Assembly: GCF_009696615.1 (NCBI RefSeq)
Contig: NZ_VULO01000016.1
Span: 1-53,347 of the forward strand
Direction: 5' to 3'
Length of the DNA: 53,347 nt
From: Scrofimicrobium canadense
Lineage (GTDB): Bacteria > Actinomycetota > Actinomycetes > Actinomycetales > Actinomycetaceae
This document shows positions 16,845 to 25,632 of the stretch, in pieces. Made by a program: the position numbers and the translations under genes. The notes under the pieces are model-generated. The model searched no databases. It was given only the letters and a program-made list of their open reading frames with translations, and was not told the DNA's origin. The stretch's first letter is position 1, and each line of letters starts with the position of its first letter.

Positions 16845-18293
16845 TCATTGTGCTGAGCGCTGCTCCCACCACTCCAATAGTCGCCGCGATGCCTCTTTCT
16901 CGCCCAACGGGCCTTCCTCCATGCGCAGGCCCAACAAGTATTTGTATGCCTGCCCCACCTCGCGCGAAGGTTTCAAACCAAGAAGTTTCATGATTTGCTC
17001 TCCATCGAGATCTGGACGTATCGCTTCCAGGGCTTCCTTTTCTCGCAATGCAGCAATACGAGCCTCTAAATCGTCATATGCAGCGGAAAGAAACTGTGCC
17101 TTGCGACGGTTCCGGGTTGTGCAATCAGCCCTTGTCAACCGATGCAGACGTTCCAGTTGGTCACCCGCGTCACTGACATAGCGGCGCACAGCCGCGTCTG
17201 TCCACGATTGCTCTCCATATCCGTGGAACCGTAAATGTCCAGCCACGAGGTCTGTTACGGCCTTTGTAGTTTTTTTGTCGAATTTGAGTGCATTCATCCG
17301 CTTACGTGTCATCTTCGCTCCCACCACCTCGTGATGATGGAATGATACTTTCCCACCGCCTTCAAAACGACGCGTAGCGGGTTTCCCAACGTCGTGCATC
17401 AACGCAGCAAATCGCAAAATAAAGTCAGGTGCTGGCACAGGTCCATCTGCATCGGTCTCAAGATCCATAGCCTGGTCAAGTACAGTCAATGTGTGTCGGT
17501 ACACATCTTTATGACGGCCGTGCTCGTCAACGGTTTCTCGCAAAGCAGCCAGTTCTGGCAACACATATTCGGCAACACCCGTATAGACCATCAACTCGAT
17601 TCCTCGGCGAGGCTCTGCGCTGATGATAAGGCGTTCCAGCTCGGCCCGTATCCGCTCTGCCGAGACTATTTCCAGGCGAGGTGCAAGCTCTTCCATCGCC
17701 TGCATCACTTCGTAGTCCACATCCATGGACAGTTGTGCAGCGAACCGAGCGGCCCGCATAATGCGCAACGGGTCATCATCAAAGGACTGGAAAGGGGAAA
17801 CAGGCGTAACAAGGTGTCCACCGGCAAGTGCCTGCAAGCCATCAAAGGGATCGACAAGCACCATAGTTGGTAGGCGCATAGCCATAGCGTTAACGGTGAA
17901 GTCTCGTCTCGAGAGATCACCCTCCAAGGTTTTCCCGAAATTGACAGTAGGCTTGCGCGAACTCGGATCATATTCTTCCGTCCGATACGTCGTGATTTCC
18001 ACCACGAGTTCACCTTGGCGCGCTGCAATAGTTCCAAAGTCCCGTCCCACGTCCCACACAGCATCTGCCCACGGCTTTACTAATCCCATGACATCATGTG
18101 GAAGCGCATTCGTAGTCAGATCAAAATCATGCGGTGTAAGACCCAAGAATGCGTCGCGCACAGGCCCTCCCACCAGCGATAACTCGTAGTCTGCTTTTGA
18201 GAATGACTGTGCAAGGTCTGTGAGCTGAGATGGCAGTTGAGCAAAGGTCTTGGTCGCGTTGGCCATCATCTGGGGAATAGTCAGTGTTTCCAT
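16845..18293 (-). CDS. cca: CCA tRNA nucleotidyltransferase
   Basis: The protein adds or repairs the 3' CCA end of tRNAs, which matters here because the visible tRNA genes do not encode CCA. The nucleotidyltransferase head reads LVGGPVRDAFLG with DFDLTTNA, followed by the RRDFTVNAMA motif and the RNA-binding domain. A C-terminal HD domain is present (RHKDVYRHTL, ALMHDVGKP). Length is about 482 residues. The ATG at 18293 is chosen although the GGAGG is close; GTG 18311 is an alternative. Divergent from the Nudix gene. Confidence 0.93.
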   Translation of the reverse strand: METLTIPQMMANATKTFAQLPSQLTDLAQSFSKADYELSLVGGPVRDAFLGLTPHDFDLTTNALPHDVMGLVKPWADAVWDVGRDFGTIAARQGELVVEITTYRTEEYDPSSRKPTVNFGKTLEGDLSRRDFTVNAMAMRLPTMVLVDPFDGLQALAGGHLVTPVSPFQSFDDDPLRIMRAARFAAQLSMDVDYEVMQAMEELAPRLEIVSAERIRAELERLIISAEPRRGIELMVYTGVAEYVLPELAALRETVDEHGRHKDVYRHTLTVLDQAMDLETDADGPVPAPDFILRFAALMHDVGKPATRRFEGGGKVSFHHHEVVGAKMTRKRMNALKFDKKTTKAVTDLVAGHLRFHGYGEQSWTDAAVRRYVSDAGDQLERLHRLTRADCTTRNRRKAQFLSAAYDDLEARIAALREKEALEAIRPDLDGEQIMKLLGLKPSREVGQAYKYLLGLRMEEGPLGEKEASRRLLEWWEQRSAQ

Positions 18294-18382
18294 CACCTCC
18301 AAGATTGCCACTAAGTTACGCCGCTTGGGAATTCTATCTGCGCAATGGGGTAAAGCCCGGCAGGTCCACCTAAGCTGTAGTC

Positions 18383-18907
18383 ATGAGTTTTCCCCGTCCG
18401 GAGCCGACGCGCCCGCAGCCACCGCAGCGCATCCGCAAGCGCACGCGCGTGCGCAGGGGACTGCCTGTCTCGGAGGAGGTATCAGCGGGGGGCGTATGCG
18501 TGAGGATTGATGAGGGGATTGCCTATGTCGCGGTTATCGCCCGGCGAAATCGTTCCGGCTCAATTGAATGGTGTCTACCCAAGGGACACATTGAAGCCGG
18601 TGAAACCGCAATTGCAGCAGCAGAAAGAGAAGTTGCCGAGGAAGCGGGCGTAACGGGACGAGCTATTCGCCACCTTTGTTCCATTGACTATTGGTTCTCC
18701 AGCCCTCGTACTCGTATTCATAAAACTGTTCACCACTATTTACTGGAATATCTTCATGGCGAGGTGACAGCTGAGCTGGATCCTGACCACGAAGCTGAAG
18801 ATGCCGCGTGGATCCCGCTGAAGGAAGCGCGACACATTTTGGCCTACCCTAATGAACGACGCGTGATCGAGACGGCATTGAGCTTACTATACCCGGAGGT
18901 TCCATGA
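18383..18907 (+). CDS. Nudix hydrolase
   Basis: The 174-residue protein has a complete Nudix box, GHIEAGETAIAAAEREVAEE followed by AGV, near residues 73-95, which binds Mg2+ for hydrolysis of a nucleoside diphosphate derivative. The basic N-terminal 30 residues are not part of the fold. It heads an operon in which its TGA overlaps the next ATG as ATGA. No clear ribosome binding site precedes the ATG, and a TAAGCT hexamer six bases upstream would allow a leaderless message. Substrate unknown. Confidence 0.88.
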   Translation: MSFPRPEPTRPQPPQRIRKRTRVRRGLPVSEEVSAGGVCVRIDEGIAYVAVIARRNRSGSIEWCLPKGHIEAGETAIAAAEREVAEEAGVTGRAIRHLCSIDYWFSSPRTRIHKTVHHYLLEYLHGEVTAELDPDHEAEDAAWIPLKEARHILAYPNERRVIETALSLLYPEVP

Positions 18908-20649
18908 GGCGCGTCTTCGGTTGGATCCTCGGCATTGCAGTACTTGTATTGGGCTGGTGCATCCCAACGTTCACGGCCAGTGCAGCCGAATCTTCCGATA
19001 TTGAGATTTCCTCACTCTCCCCAGAAGTATGGACAGGGGGTTCAGATCTCACGATTTCAGTGAAATCGTCACTTCCTGTCGCCCCAGGTTGGGATGTCGA
19101 AGTTTTTCTCTATGATTCCTCCCTCACCGATGATGAACATGCCCAGCGATATGTTGCTGGTGAGACATTTCCTGGGTGGAGAGTGCTAGCTGGGAGCCTT
19201 AGCCGAGAACAAATCACCACTTCAGATTCGACTAGTTCAGTTCACGTCACCATACCTGCAGACATCATGGCAGACGTGATTCCGGATGGGTCCGGCTTAC
19301 GCGGCCTCAGCGTGGAACTCACCGGACCTGACGGAGCCTCATGGGTTGCGCGTTCACTTGTGGTGTATAACCTACAGGAAGTTCCTTCCACTCAGATTAA
19401 TGTGGTGGCATTGGACCCCGAGGACTCCCAGGAGTGGTCCGCGCTTCCTGGAGTTTCCGTCGCTAGCCCCACACCTACCGGTACCGATCTACCATTGCCA
19501 ATGGAGAATGCTGATTTGTCTTTGCTTGCGGCCACTGGATCAAAGGATTTACTGGATCTGGCACTATCAACACGTTCCCCCTCGGACATACCGGTTGTAT
19601 TTGCGTCCGAGGCGGGATTCAGCATAGACGCAATATCAGCACTGCCAGAACAAGTGTGGGTAGCACCTCCTTCATGGAGCGCGCCACAAAGCCTGGTGAC
19701 GCCCACCTCGCGCACAGAGGTGGATGGAGTAAGCCTCTTGGATCAGTGGGATCCGGGAGCTGAGTTGCTCAACATGCCCGAGGGCTCTGATAGCGAAGAG
19801 CTTCAGATTAGGCAGCGCCTGCGCGCGTCAGCTCTATGGGTTGGACTGGAAGACCCTGAAGATCAACGTACATTATTCATGGTTGTTAACAAGCCAGATA
19901 CCGGCACCGCTTTGCACCGAGTGAGGGCTCTACTAGATGGCTCGTGGATAACTCCAGTTTCTTTCCAAGCTGTTCTTGACTCTCCATTGTCAATTGTTGA
20001 ACGTGGGATACTTCCGTCGATCGGTGACGATGCCTTGGCCGCTGCACACATACTCTCCCCCCTGTCAGAGCATTATTCTCAAGCCCGCTCCGTGGCAGAG
20101 GCAACTCCTCTAGGTGTCTCCGCACTGGACGCCTACCTACCGAAGGTTTTGGCTCCAACTGCATATGATTTGAGTCTTGGCGACCGAGAAAAACTGGTAT
20201 CGGCGGCCCTGCGTGAGCTCCATGCTTTCGTCGATATTATTGACGTTGTTCCTTTAGGAACAGTTAATGTCGTCAACAGTTCGGCAAATTTTCCCGTATC
20301 GGTAATGAATAAGGGAGATACCGAAATCTCACTTCGCGTAGCTTTACGGCCCAGCGATCCTCGTCTTCAATCGAAAAAGCCCGCGTATATTCAAGTCCCC
20401 GCAAGAGAGCAGGTAGAGGTGCAAATACCTATTACGGCGGTAGGTTATGGAGATGTGGAAGTTGCGGTGGAAGTCGCAACAGCGGCAGGCGTAGTCTTGG
20501 ATGATTCTGAAGTGGTGAGCGTACGAGTTCGCGCTGATTGGGAGGATACGTGGACAATCATCGCCTTGTCGGTCTTTGGGGCGTTATTCGTATTTGGGCT
20601 GGCCCGCACTATTATCAAGCGTCGCAAACCTGTGGGAGATAATCAATGA
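18904..20649 (+). CDS. DUF6049-family secreted, membrane-anchored protein
   Basis: This 581-residue protein has a signal peptide (MRRVFGWILGIAVLVLGW, cleavage probably after ASA near 28), a large extracytoplasmic region with Ig-like or beta-rich segments, and one C-terminal membrane helix (TWIIALSVFGALFVFGLAR) followed by basic residues. Proteins of this DUF are found next to murJ across Actinobacteria, so a link with peptidoglycan precursor export or envelope assembly is likely but unproven. Both ends overlap neighbouring genes by ATGA. Confidence 0.8.
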   Translation: MRRVFGWILGIAVLVLGWCIPTFTASAAESSDIEISSLSPEVWTGGSDLTISVKSSLPVAPGWDVEVFLYDSSLTDDEHAQRYVAGETFPGWRVLAGSLSREQITTSDSTSSVHVTIPADIMADVIPDGSGLRGLSVELTGPDGASWVARSLVVYNLQEVPSTQINVVALDPEDSQEWSALPGVSVASPTPTGTDLPLPMENADLSLLAATGSKDLLDLALSTRSPSDIPVVFASEAGFSIDAISALPEQVWVAPPSWSAPQSLVTPTSRTEVDGVSLLDQWDPGAELLNMPEGSDSEELQIRQRLRASALWVGLEDPEDQRTLFMVVNKPDTGTALHRVRALLDGSWITPVSFQAVLDSPLSIVERGILPSIGDDALAAAHILSPLSEHYSQARSVAEATPLGVSALDAYLPKVLAPTAYDLSLGDREKLVSAALRELHAFVDIIDVVPLGTVNVVNSSANFPVSVMNKGDTEISLRVALRPSDPRLQSKKPAYIQVPAREQVEVQIPITAVGYGDVEVAVEVATAAGVVLDDSEVVSVRVRADWEDTWTIIALSVFGALFVFGLARTIIKRRKPVGDNQ

Positions 20650-23312
20650 CCGATGCCGCCTCGCCCGATGACGAGGGCATACTTCAACCGAAACAACAGT
20701 CTCTACTACGTTCCTCAGCTCTCATGGCCTCAGGAACCCTAGTGTCCCGGTTACTTGGTTTTATTCGCTCTGCCCTTCTCATCGCGGCCTTAGGGAGTAC
20801 CGCGGGTGCAGCAGCAGCCTTCCAGGTAGCCAACACTCTTCCGAATACGGTATATAACCTGCTTGCCGCCGGTATCCTTGACGCAATTTTGGTTCCACAA
20901 ATCATTCGGGCACTCAGGCGCCGTGGAGGAAGCGAATACCTCAACAAGCTCATCACCTTAGCTGGCACTATACTTTTCGGAATTACCGTATTGACTATGA
21001 TCGGAGCACCCCTTCTGATCAGTATTACTAGTGCACAATACGGCGGATCAATCCGCGCGCTGGCGATTACTTTCGCTCTATGGTGCCTACCTCAAATCTT
21101 CTTCTACGGGGTATACAACCTCTTTGGAGAAATTCTCAATGCCAGGGGGATTTTCGGCCCGTATATGTGGGCACCGGTAGTGAACAACATCGTGGGTATT
21201 GCCGGTTTAGGTGCTTTCTTAATGACGTGGGGTCCTTCAGGTGAGACGCTACCCCCAGAGGGATTCACTTCAGCGCAAATATGGGTTATTGCAGGCTCAG
21301 CAACATTAGGCGTTATTGCGCAAGCTTTATGTTTGGTGATACCTCTTCGCGCATCAGGGGTAAAACTACGCCTTGATTTTCACTTTAGAGGTACCGACTT
21401 TGGCTCTGCATCAAAGGTTGCGGGATGGACCTTTGCGACTCTCATGGTCAGCCAGTTAGGGGTCCTTTCCACAAGTAATCTCAATGGCGCAGCAGATATG
21501 TGGTCTGAGGGTACCGGAGTGGCGGTTGCTGGAACTCCTGCATACAACATGTCGTTCATGATCTATATGGTTCCGCAGTCTTTGATAGCAGTCACATTAG
21601 CCACTGCTATCTTTACCCGGCTGGCAAATAATGTTGCAAATCGTAATTTCAAGGCGGTAGCCCAGGACTATCACACCGGCGTTCGTCTGATCACGATGCT
21701 TTCTATGTTGGCAGTAGCTGTCCTCATGGCCGGAGCCGTTCCCATGATGCAGATGGTGATGCCCAGCCAGGGCCCTGAGGCTGCGGCTATTTACGCTCCT
21801 GTATTGATAGCCCTGCTCTTAGGCGTTCCCTCGACTGGCATAGTCATCATTTCTCAAAGAGTGTTCTTTGCGTTCGAAGATGCCAAGCCCGTATTCCTCA
21901 TGGGTATCGTGCCGACCGCTCTCCAACTCATCGTTGGATGGACTATTTACTTCACTGCCGATGCCCAATGGTGGACTATCGGCGCAGCAGCGGCTGAAAC
22001 GGTGTGCCGCGTTGTCCAAGGATTCATTGCGATCATCTGGACGGCGAAGCGTGTTCGCGCCATCAGCGCCGGCCGTTTGATTGCCTCGTATCTTCTCTAC
22101 TTCTTCGCTTTCGTCGGCTCGGCGGTCTGTGGTCGGCTTTTATTGCGGTTAGTTTCTCCATTCAGTACCAGTTCGGGAACACTGTCACGTTTTTTCGGGG
22201 CGTCATGGCGTCTAGTGATGGTCGCTGTCGTAGTCACTGTGATTTTTCTGCTCATTTTGCGCCTCTTAGACCCAGAGGGATCACGCGCTGTCACTGAGCA
22301 GATTCGCGACCGGCTGGGTAAGGGGCCAAGCACTCCAGCCAATGAGCCGACGCCAGCGTCTGGCGTTACCGACGAAAATCTCGAAGAGCCTGAAGCCCTC
22401 ACCTCCCAATTACAGACAATTTCCGACGCTGGAATCAATGCTTACGCAGCTGGAGCTCTTACTCCCCCGCCTTCCTGGGAAGAGATTATGGCTGAAGAGC
22501 AAGCTCACCAAACCCTCTCGCGTGCAATGGGAAGTCAGGATCCAACTGCGACCGGAAGTTTCCCCAGGCCCATCACTCCCACACGGGCCCCCCAGACCGA
22601 GTACGATGTGAACCAGAGTCCACATGCAAGAGGATCCGCTTTGACACCGACATCTACTCTCCAGTCATCCGATAACCGCTTCAACCCCACCGCCATATCT
22701 TTGGTTTTCGGTGCGGTCCTTGTCGTAATCGCATTGATCTTTGCGGTAAGGACACTGGGGGCTCCGGCTGGTGGCTCGCTTCTTGGCGCAATAGAACAGA
22801 GCGAATCGCAGCAGTCTCAGCAAAGTGACTCGCAATCTGGCGAAGAGCCAGCACCTCCAGCACCTCCAGAGCCGGAAGCCGGTACGCCAGTTATCTCTAC
22901 TATCGAAGTCTTCTCCTGGAATGATGATGGTAGCGATCACCCAGAGCTCTCAGGGGCACTCACCGACGGAGATCCAGAGACCCTATGGTATTCACGCTAC
23001 TACGATGCAAATCAGTTTTCGGAAGACAATACCGTCTCACTGCTCGTAAACTTTACTGAAGAAGCTAAAGTCTCAGAAGTCGTGCTCGATTTCATTGGCG
23101 GATCTGGAGAAGGTGAAGTGGTCCTACGCGCCGCCCAAGACGGAAATCCTCGTGCAGGAGATGTTCTAGCGACCGCAGCGATCACTGAACGCACCGTCAT
23201 TAAACTTCCCGAGCCTGCAACCTTGTCTTCATTGGGTATCAATTTCACACGTATGCCTATTGATGATGAGGGAGTCCCCCGCGCTAAGGTATCTTCACTA
23301 ACGATCAACTGA
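20646..23312 (+). CDS. murJ: Lipid II flippase MurJ with C-terminal extracytoplasmic domain
   Basis: The first 560 residues form the MurJ/MviN core of about 14 membrane helices (SALMASGTLVSRLLGFIRSA at the start), which flips lipid II across the membrane. After a cytoplasmic Pro/Glu-rich linker (about 560-675) comes another membrane helix (ISLVFGAVLVVIALIFAV near 680-700), a Ser/Gln/Pro-rich stretch and a beta-rich domain at about 746-888 resembling a discoidin/F5-8C-like module (GALTDGDPETLWYSRYYD). At 888 residues it is much longer than the proteobacterial protein. Its ATG overlaps the preceding TGA. Confidence 0.93.
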   Translation: MTDAASPDDEGILQPKQQSLLRSSALMASGTLVSRLLGFIRSALLIAALGSTAGAAAAFQVANTLPNTVYNLLAAGILDAILVPQIIRALRRRGGSEYLNKLITLAGTILFGITVLTMIGAPLLISITSAQYGGSIRALAITFALWCLPQIFFYGVYNLFGEILNARGIFGPYMWAPVVNNIVGIAGLGAFLMTWGPSGETLPPEGFTSAQIWVIAGSATLGVIAQALCLVIPLRASGVKLRLDFHFRGTDFGSASKVAGWTFATLMVSQLGVLSTSNLNGAADMWSEGTGVAVAGTPAYNMSFMIYMVPQSLIAVTLATAIFTRLANNVANRNFKAVAQDYHTGVRLITMLSMLAVAVLMAGAVPMMQMVMPSQGPEAAAIYAPVLIALLLGVPSTGIVIISQRVFFAFEDAKPVFLMGIVPTALQLIVGWTIYFTADAQWWTIGAAAAETVCRVVQGFIAIIWTAKRVRAISAGRLIASYLLYFFAFVGSAVCGRLLLRLVSPFSTSSGTLSRFFGASWRLVMVAVVVTVIFLLILRLLDPEGSRAVTEQIRDRLGKGPSTPANEPTPASGVTDENLEEPEALTSQLQTISDAGINAYAAGALTPPPSWEEIMAEEQAHQTLSRAMGSQDPTATGSFPRPITPTRAPQTEYDVNQSPHARGSALTPTSTLQSSDNRFNPTAISLVFGAVLVVIALIFAVRTLGAPAGGSLLGAIEQSESQQSQQSDSQSGEEPAPPAPPEPEAGTPVISTIEVFSWNDDGSDHPELSGALTDGDPETLWYSRYYDANQFSEDNTVSLLVNFTEEAKVSEVVLDFIGGSGEGEVVLRAAQDGNPRAGDVLATAAITERTVIKLPEPATLSSLGINFTRMPIDDEGVPRAKVSSLTIN

Positions 23313-23322
23313 AAGAGTGCAT

Positions 23323-24252
23323 ATGTCTGATCTTCACCAACTCGTCATTGTCGGTTCAGGACCCGCTGGCTATACGTCTGCTATTTATGCAGCTAGGGCC
23401 GGGTTTAAACCAGTGGTTGTTGCGGGAGCAATCGATGCCGGTGGCGCTCTCATGACAACGACACTGGTAGAAAACTTTCCAGGTTTCCCTTCCGGTATTG
23501 ATGGCCCTGACCTCATGGCGAATCTTCAAGCTCAAGCCGAAGCATTCGGAACTGAGGTGATTTTCGAGGATGCCAATAAGCTGGAATTGGAGGGGTCTAT
23601 CAAACGTATACACCTCGACAACTCGATCTTAGAAACACAGTCTGTCATTCTTGCTACCGGCTCAGCATACAAACACCTCAATGTTCCTGGCGAGGACCTT
23701 CTTTCTGGGCGAGGTGTCTCTTACTGTGCGACATGTGATGGGTTCTTTTTTAAGGAAAAACACCTAGCTGTCATCGGTGGAGGCGACTCGGCAATAGAAG
23801 AGGCTACATTTCTTACACGATTTGCTTCGAAAGTGACTATCGTACATCGACGTGACCAGCTTCGTGCGTCCAAAGTCATGCAGGATAGAGCTTTTGCTAA
23901 CGACAAAATCGATTTTGTGTGGAACTCCATTGTTGAATCCATAGAAGGGTCCGATTCGGTGACGGGCGTGAAACTTCGTGATACCGAGACCGATGAGACT
24001 TCGGTTCTTCCAGTAGACGGAGTGTTCGTAGCAATCGGACATCTGCCGCGAACAGACCTCGTTAAGGACCAACTGCAATTGACTCCGGATGGCTATATTT
24101 CGGTTGATGAACCCCGGACCGGTACATCGCTTGACGGTGTTTTTGCTTGCGGTGACGTCGTCGATCACATTTATCGTCAAGCAATTACCGCAGCCGGGTC
24201 GGGATGTAAGGCTGCTCTGGATGCTGGTCGATGGTTGGAGGAACAAGCCTGA
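23323..24252 (+). CDS. trxB: Thioredoxin reductase
   Basis: The 309-residue flavoprotein transfers electrons from NADPH to thioredoxin. It has the FAD-binding IVGSGPAGYTSAIYAARAG near residue 8, the redox-active CATC near 134-137, the NADPH-binding GGGDSAIEEA near 153 and the C-terminal FACGDVVDHIYRQA segment. ATG 23323 follows GAAAGAG; an in-frame GTG two codons earlier lacks spacing. It starts 10 bases after murJ and is likely its operon partner. No trxA follows, although the two are usually neighbours in related genomes. Confidence 0.96.
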   Translation: MSDLHQLVIVGSGPAGYTSAIYAARAGFKPVVVAGAIDAGGALMTTTLVENFPGFPSGIDGPDLMANLQAQAEAFGTEVIFEDANKLELEGSIKRIHLDNSILETQSVILATGSAYKHLNVPGEDLLSGRGVSYCATCDGFFFKEKHLAVIGGGDSAIEEATFLTRFASKVTIVHRRDQLRASKVMQDRAFANDKIDFVWNSIVESIEGSDSVTGVKLRDTETDETSVLPVDGVFVAIGHLPRTDLVKDQLQLTPDGYISVDEPRTGTSLDGVFACGDVVDHIYRQAITAAGSGCKAALDAGRWLEEQA

Positions 24253-24297
24253 TGTGTGCCTGATCCGCCTCCTCAAGAGGTAGTTTTCGGTAACTGA

Positions 24298-24545
24298 TTA
24301 CTCTAGGCCCACTATGCTTTTAGCATGTGGCGGTGGAACACCTATCTCTTGAATTGTGTGAGCTGAATAGGGCTCCATCGTAATGACAGCCTTTCGCACC
24401 CGCACAATGGCAAACCAACTAACTGCGGATCGTAGACGACACCAAGCGATAAGGTACCAACGCCCTCCAGTGGACGCAAAGAGAGTATGGGCTCCATTTC
24501 TCAGCGACACAGCAACGGCTATCAATAGCGCGGTTGCCTCAGGCG
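24298..24545 (-). pseudogene. WYL-domain (YafY-type) transcriptional regulator, C-terminal remnant
   Basis: The frame reads TGGRWYLIAWCRLRSAVSWF followed by AIVRVRKAVITMEPY, the hallmark of the WYL domain in DeoR/YafY-type regulators. The N-terminal helix-turn-helix and most of the protein are missing, and the segment before GGRWYL appears shortened. Only about 80 residues remain. The divergent hydrolase pseudogene was probably its regulatory target. Confidence 0.7.
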
Positions 24546-24569
24546 GCGATCATACTTGCAGGCCATTGG

Positions 24570-25230
24570 CTTGGGGGCGTGATCCTGAGACAAGGTCATT
24601 GAGTGCCTCGCGTGTTCTGGACTGCACGTGATCGCAATGACGCTACCAGGTCGCGATAAAGAGGACCCAAACCGCACAAACGAAACTCTGGAAGAACAGA
24701 GTGCCGCCATATAGGCGATGGTCGGCGCCCAAGGCGGAGACATTGTCCTCGTAGCGCACGGCGGTGCTAATGCTCCGGTCAGTGTCATTGTCGATCGACA
24801 TCCAGAGATAATCAGGTGCGTGATATGGGTGGACTTCGGCCCAGTGTCCTCCGTTCGTGCTTTCGCCCTCGAATTGCCGAAAGTGATTGCAGAGATCCCC
24901 TCCCCACTCTCGACATACGTGCTGAACAGGCTAGCCTTGAAGGACTCAGTCCTGACGATTCTCAAAGATTCCCTACCATGACTATCCCCGAACCAGGGCC
25001 GTTTGCCCGTGAAACTGTGTGCTTAACCAACCAAGCTCACAGGTGAGTTTCTAAGACCCTGGTGTACTGCTCGATTTCCCAGACACAGGTGATCGAATTC
25101 TCTTAGGTAGGGCACCCATGTTCCGCGAAGTATCTATGCTCCAGCATATTTATACTATCGATCTCCCCACGGGACACCGGCCAATGTGGAGCCGCTCCAA
25201 GAGAACTAACAAAAGTGATATCCGGGGTCG
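24570..25230 (+). pseudogene. Alpha/beta hydrolase, broken by a stop and frameshifts
   Basis: Fragments in different frames line up into one alpha/beta hydrolase: VIAMTLPGRDKEDPN near 24631, then an in-frame TAG just before 24718, GDIVLVAHGGANAP near 24737 (nucleophile elbow where Ser appears to be lost, AHGGA), DRHPEIIRCVIWVDFGP, then a frame change near 24900 to LEGLSPDDSQRF and EPGPFARETVCLTN. Another frame carries the C-terminal HIYTIDLPTGHRPMWSRSK with the catalytic His. Several independent lesions show that it is inactive. Confidence 0.75.
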
Positions 25231-25430
25231 CACTCCGACTATTTTGAAGCAGTTTTCACCTGGCAAGAGTATTTTCGTTGGGGCGTTCCTATTTCTCCAT
25301 TTCGTGTCTAACACCCCACAAGTGCCATCTATCGCGCCATAACTTCTAGGATTGGGGCCGAAGATATACTATGGCACGGCGGACCAAATCGATAGTTTTT
25401 TACACGTCGTCATATCAATCTTGTGAGATA

Positions 25431-25472
25431 GGAAGGTGGCATACCAAATGTGCTATCGGTATGCCACCTTCC
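25431..25472. terminator. Strong hairpin downstream of parB
   Basis: GGAAGGTGGCATACC at 25431-25445 pairs perfectly with GGTATGCCACCTTCC at 25458-25472 around a 12-nt loop. It lies about 160 bases past the parB stop in the direction of transcription. There is no T-tract on either side, so it is either a terminator lacking a U-run or an RNA-stabilising or protein-binding element. Confidence 0.5.
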
Positions 25473-25632
25473 CCAAATTCACATCTCGTTAAGTGCGACG
25501 CTACCATGCCAACAGGGAAGAAGACTTTGTTGAATTACACCAATCGTACGATGTGCGAGTGCACCTGACCGGCGTGGTGTTCTGTGCGCAAGGCGCCAGC
25601 AGTCGGCAATAATCACAGACGTAACCCTAACG

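Larger units (their letters stand above)
24253..25632. other. Decayed region between trxB and parB
   Basis: This 1.4-kb stretch has no intact gene. It holds the recognisable remains of a minus-strand WYL-domain regulator and a plus-strand alpha/beta hydrolase, arranged divergently as a regulator and target would be. A strong hairpin lies at 25431-25472, and a 39-codon open frame without recognisable motifs at 25493-25612. Stop codons in all frames indicate long-term decay. Confidence 0.7.

Noticed and set aside
25493-25612. 39-codon open frame in the decayed region
   Set aside because: Its composition is protein-like, but there is no ribosome binding site or recognisable family, so it is listed only within the decayed region.
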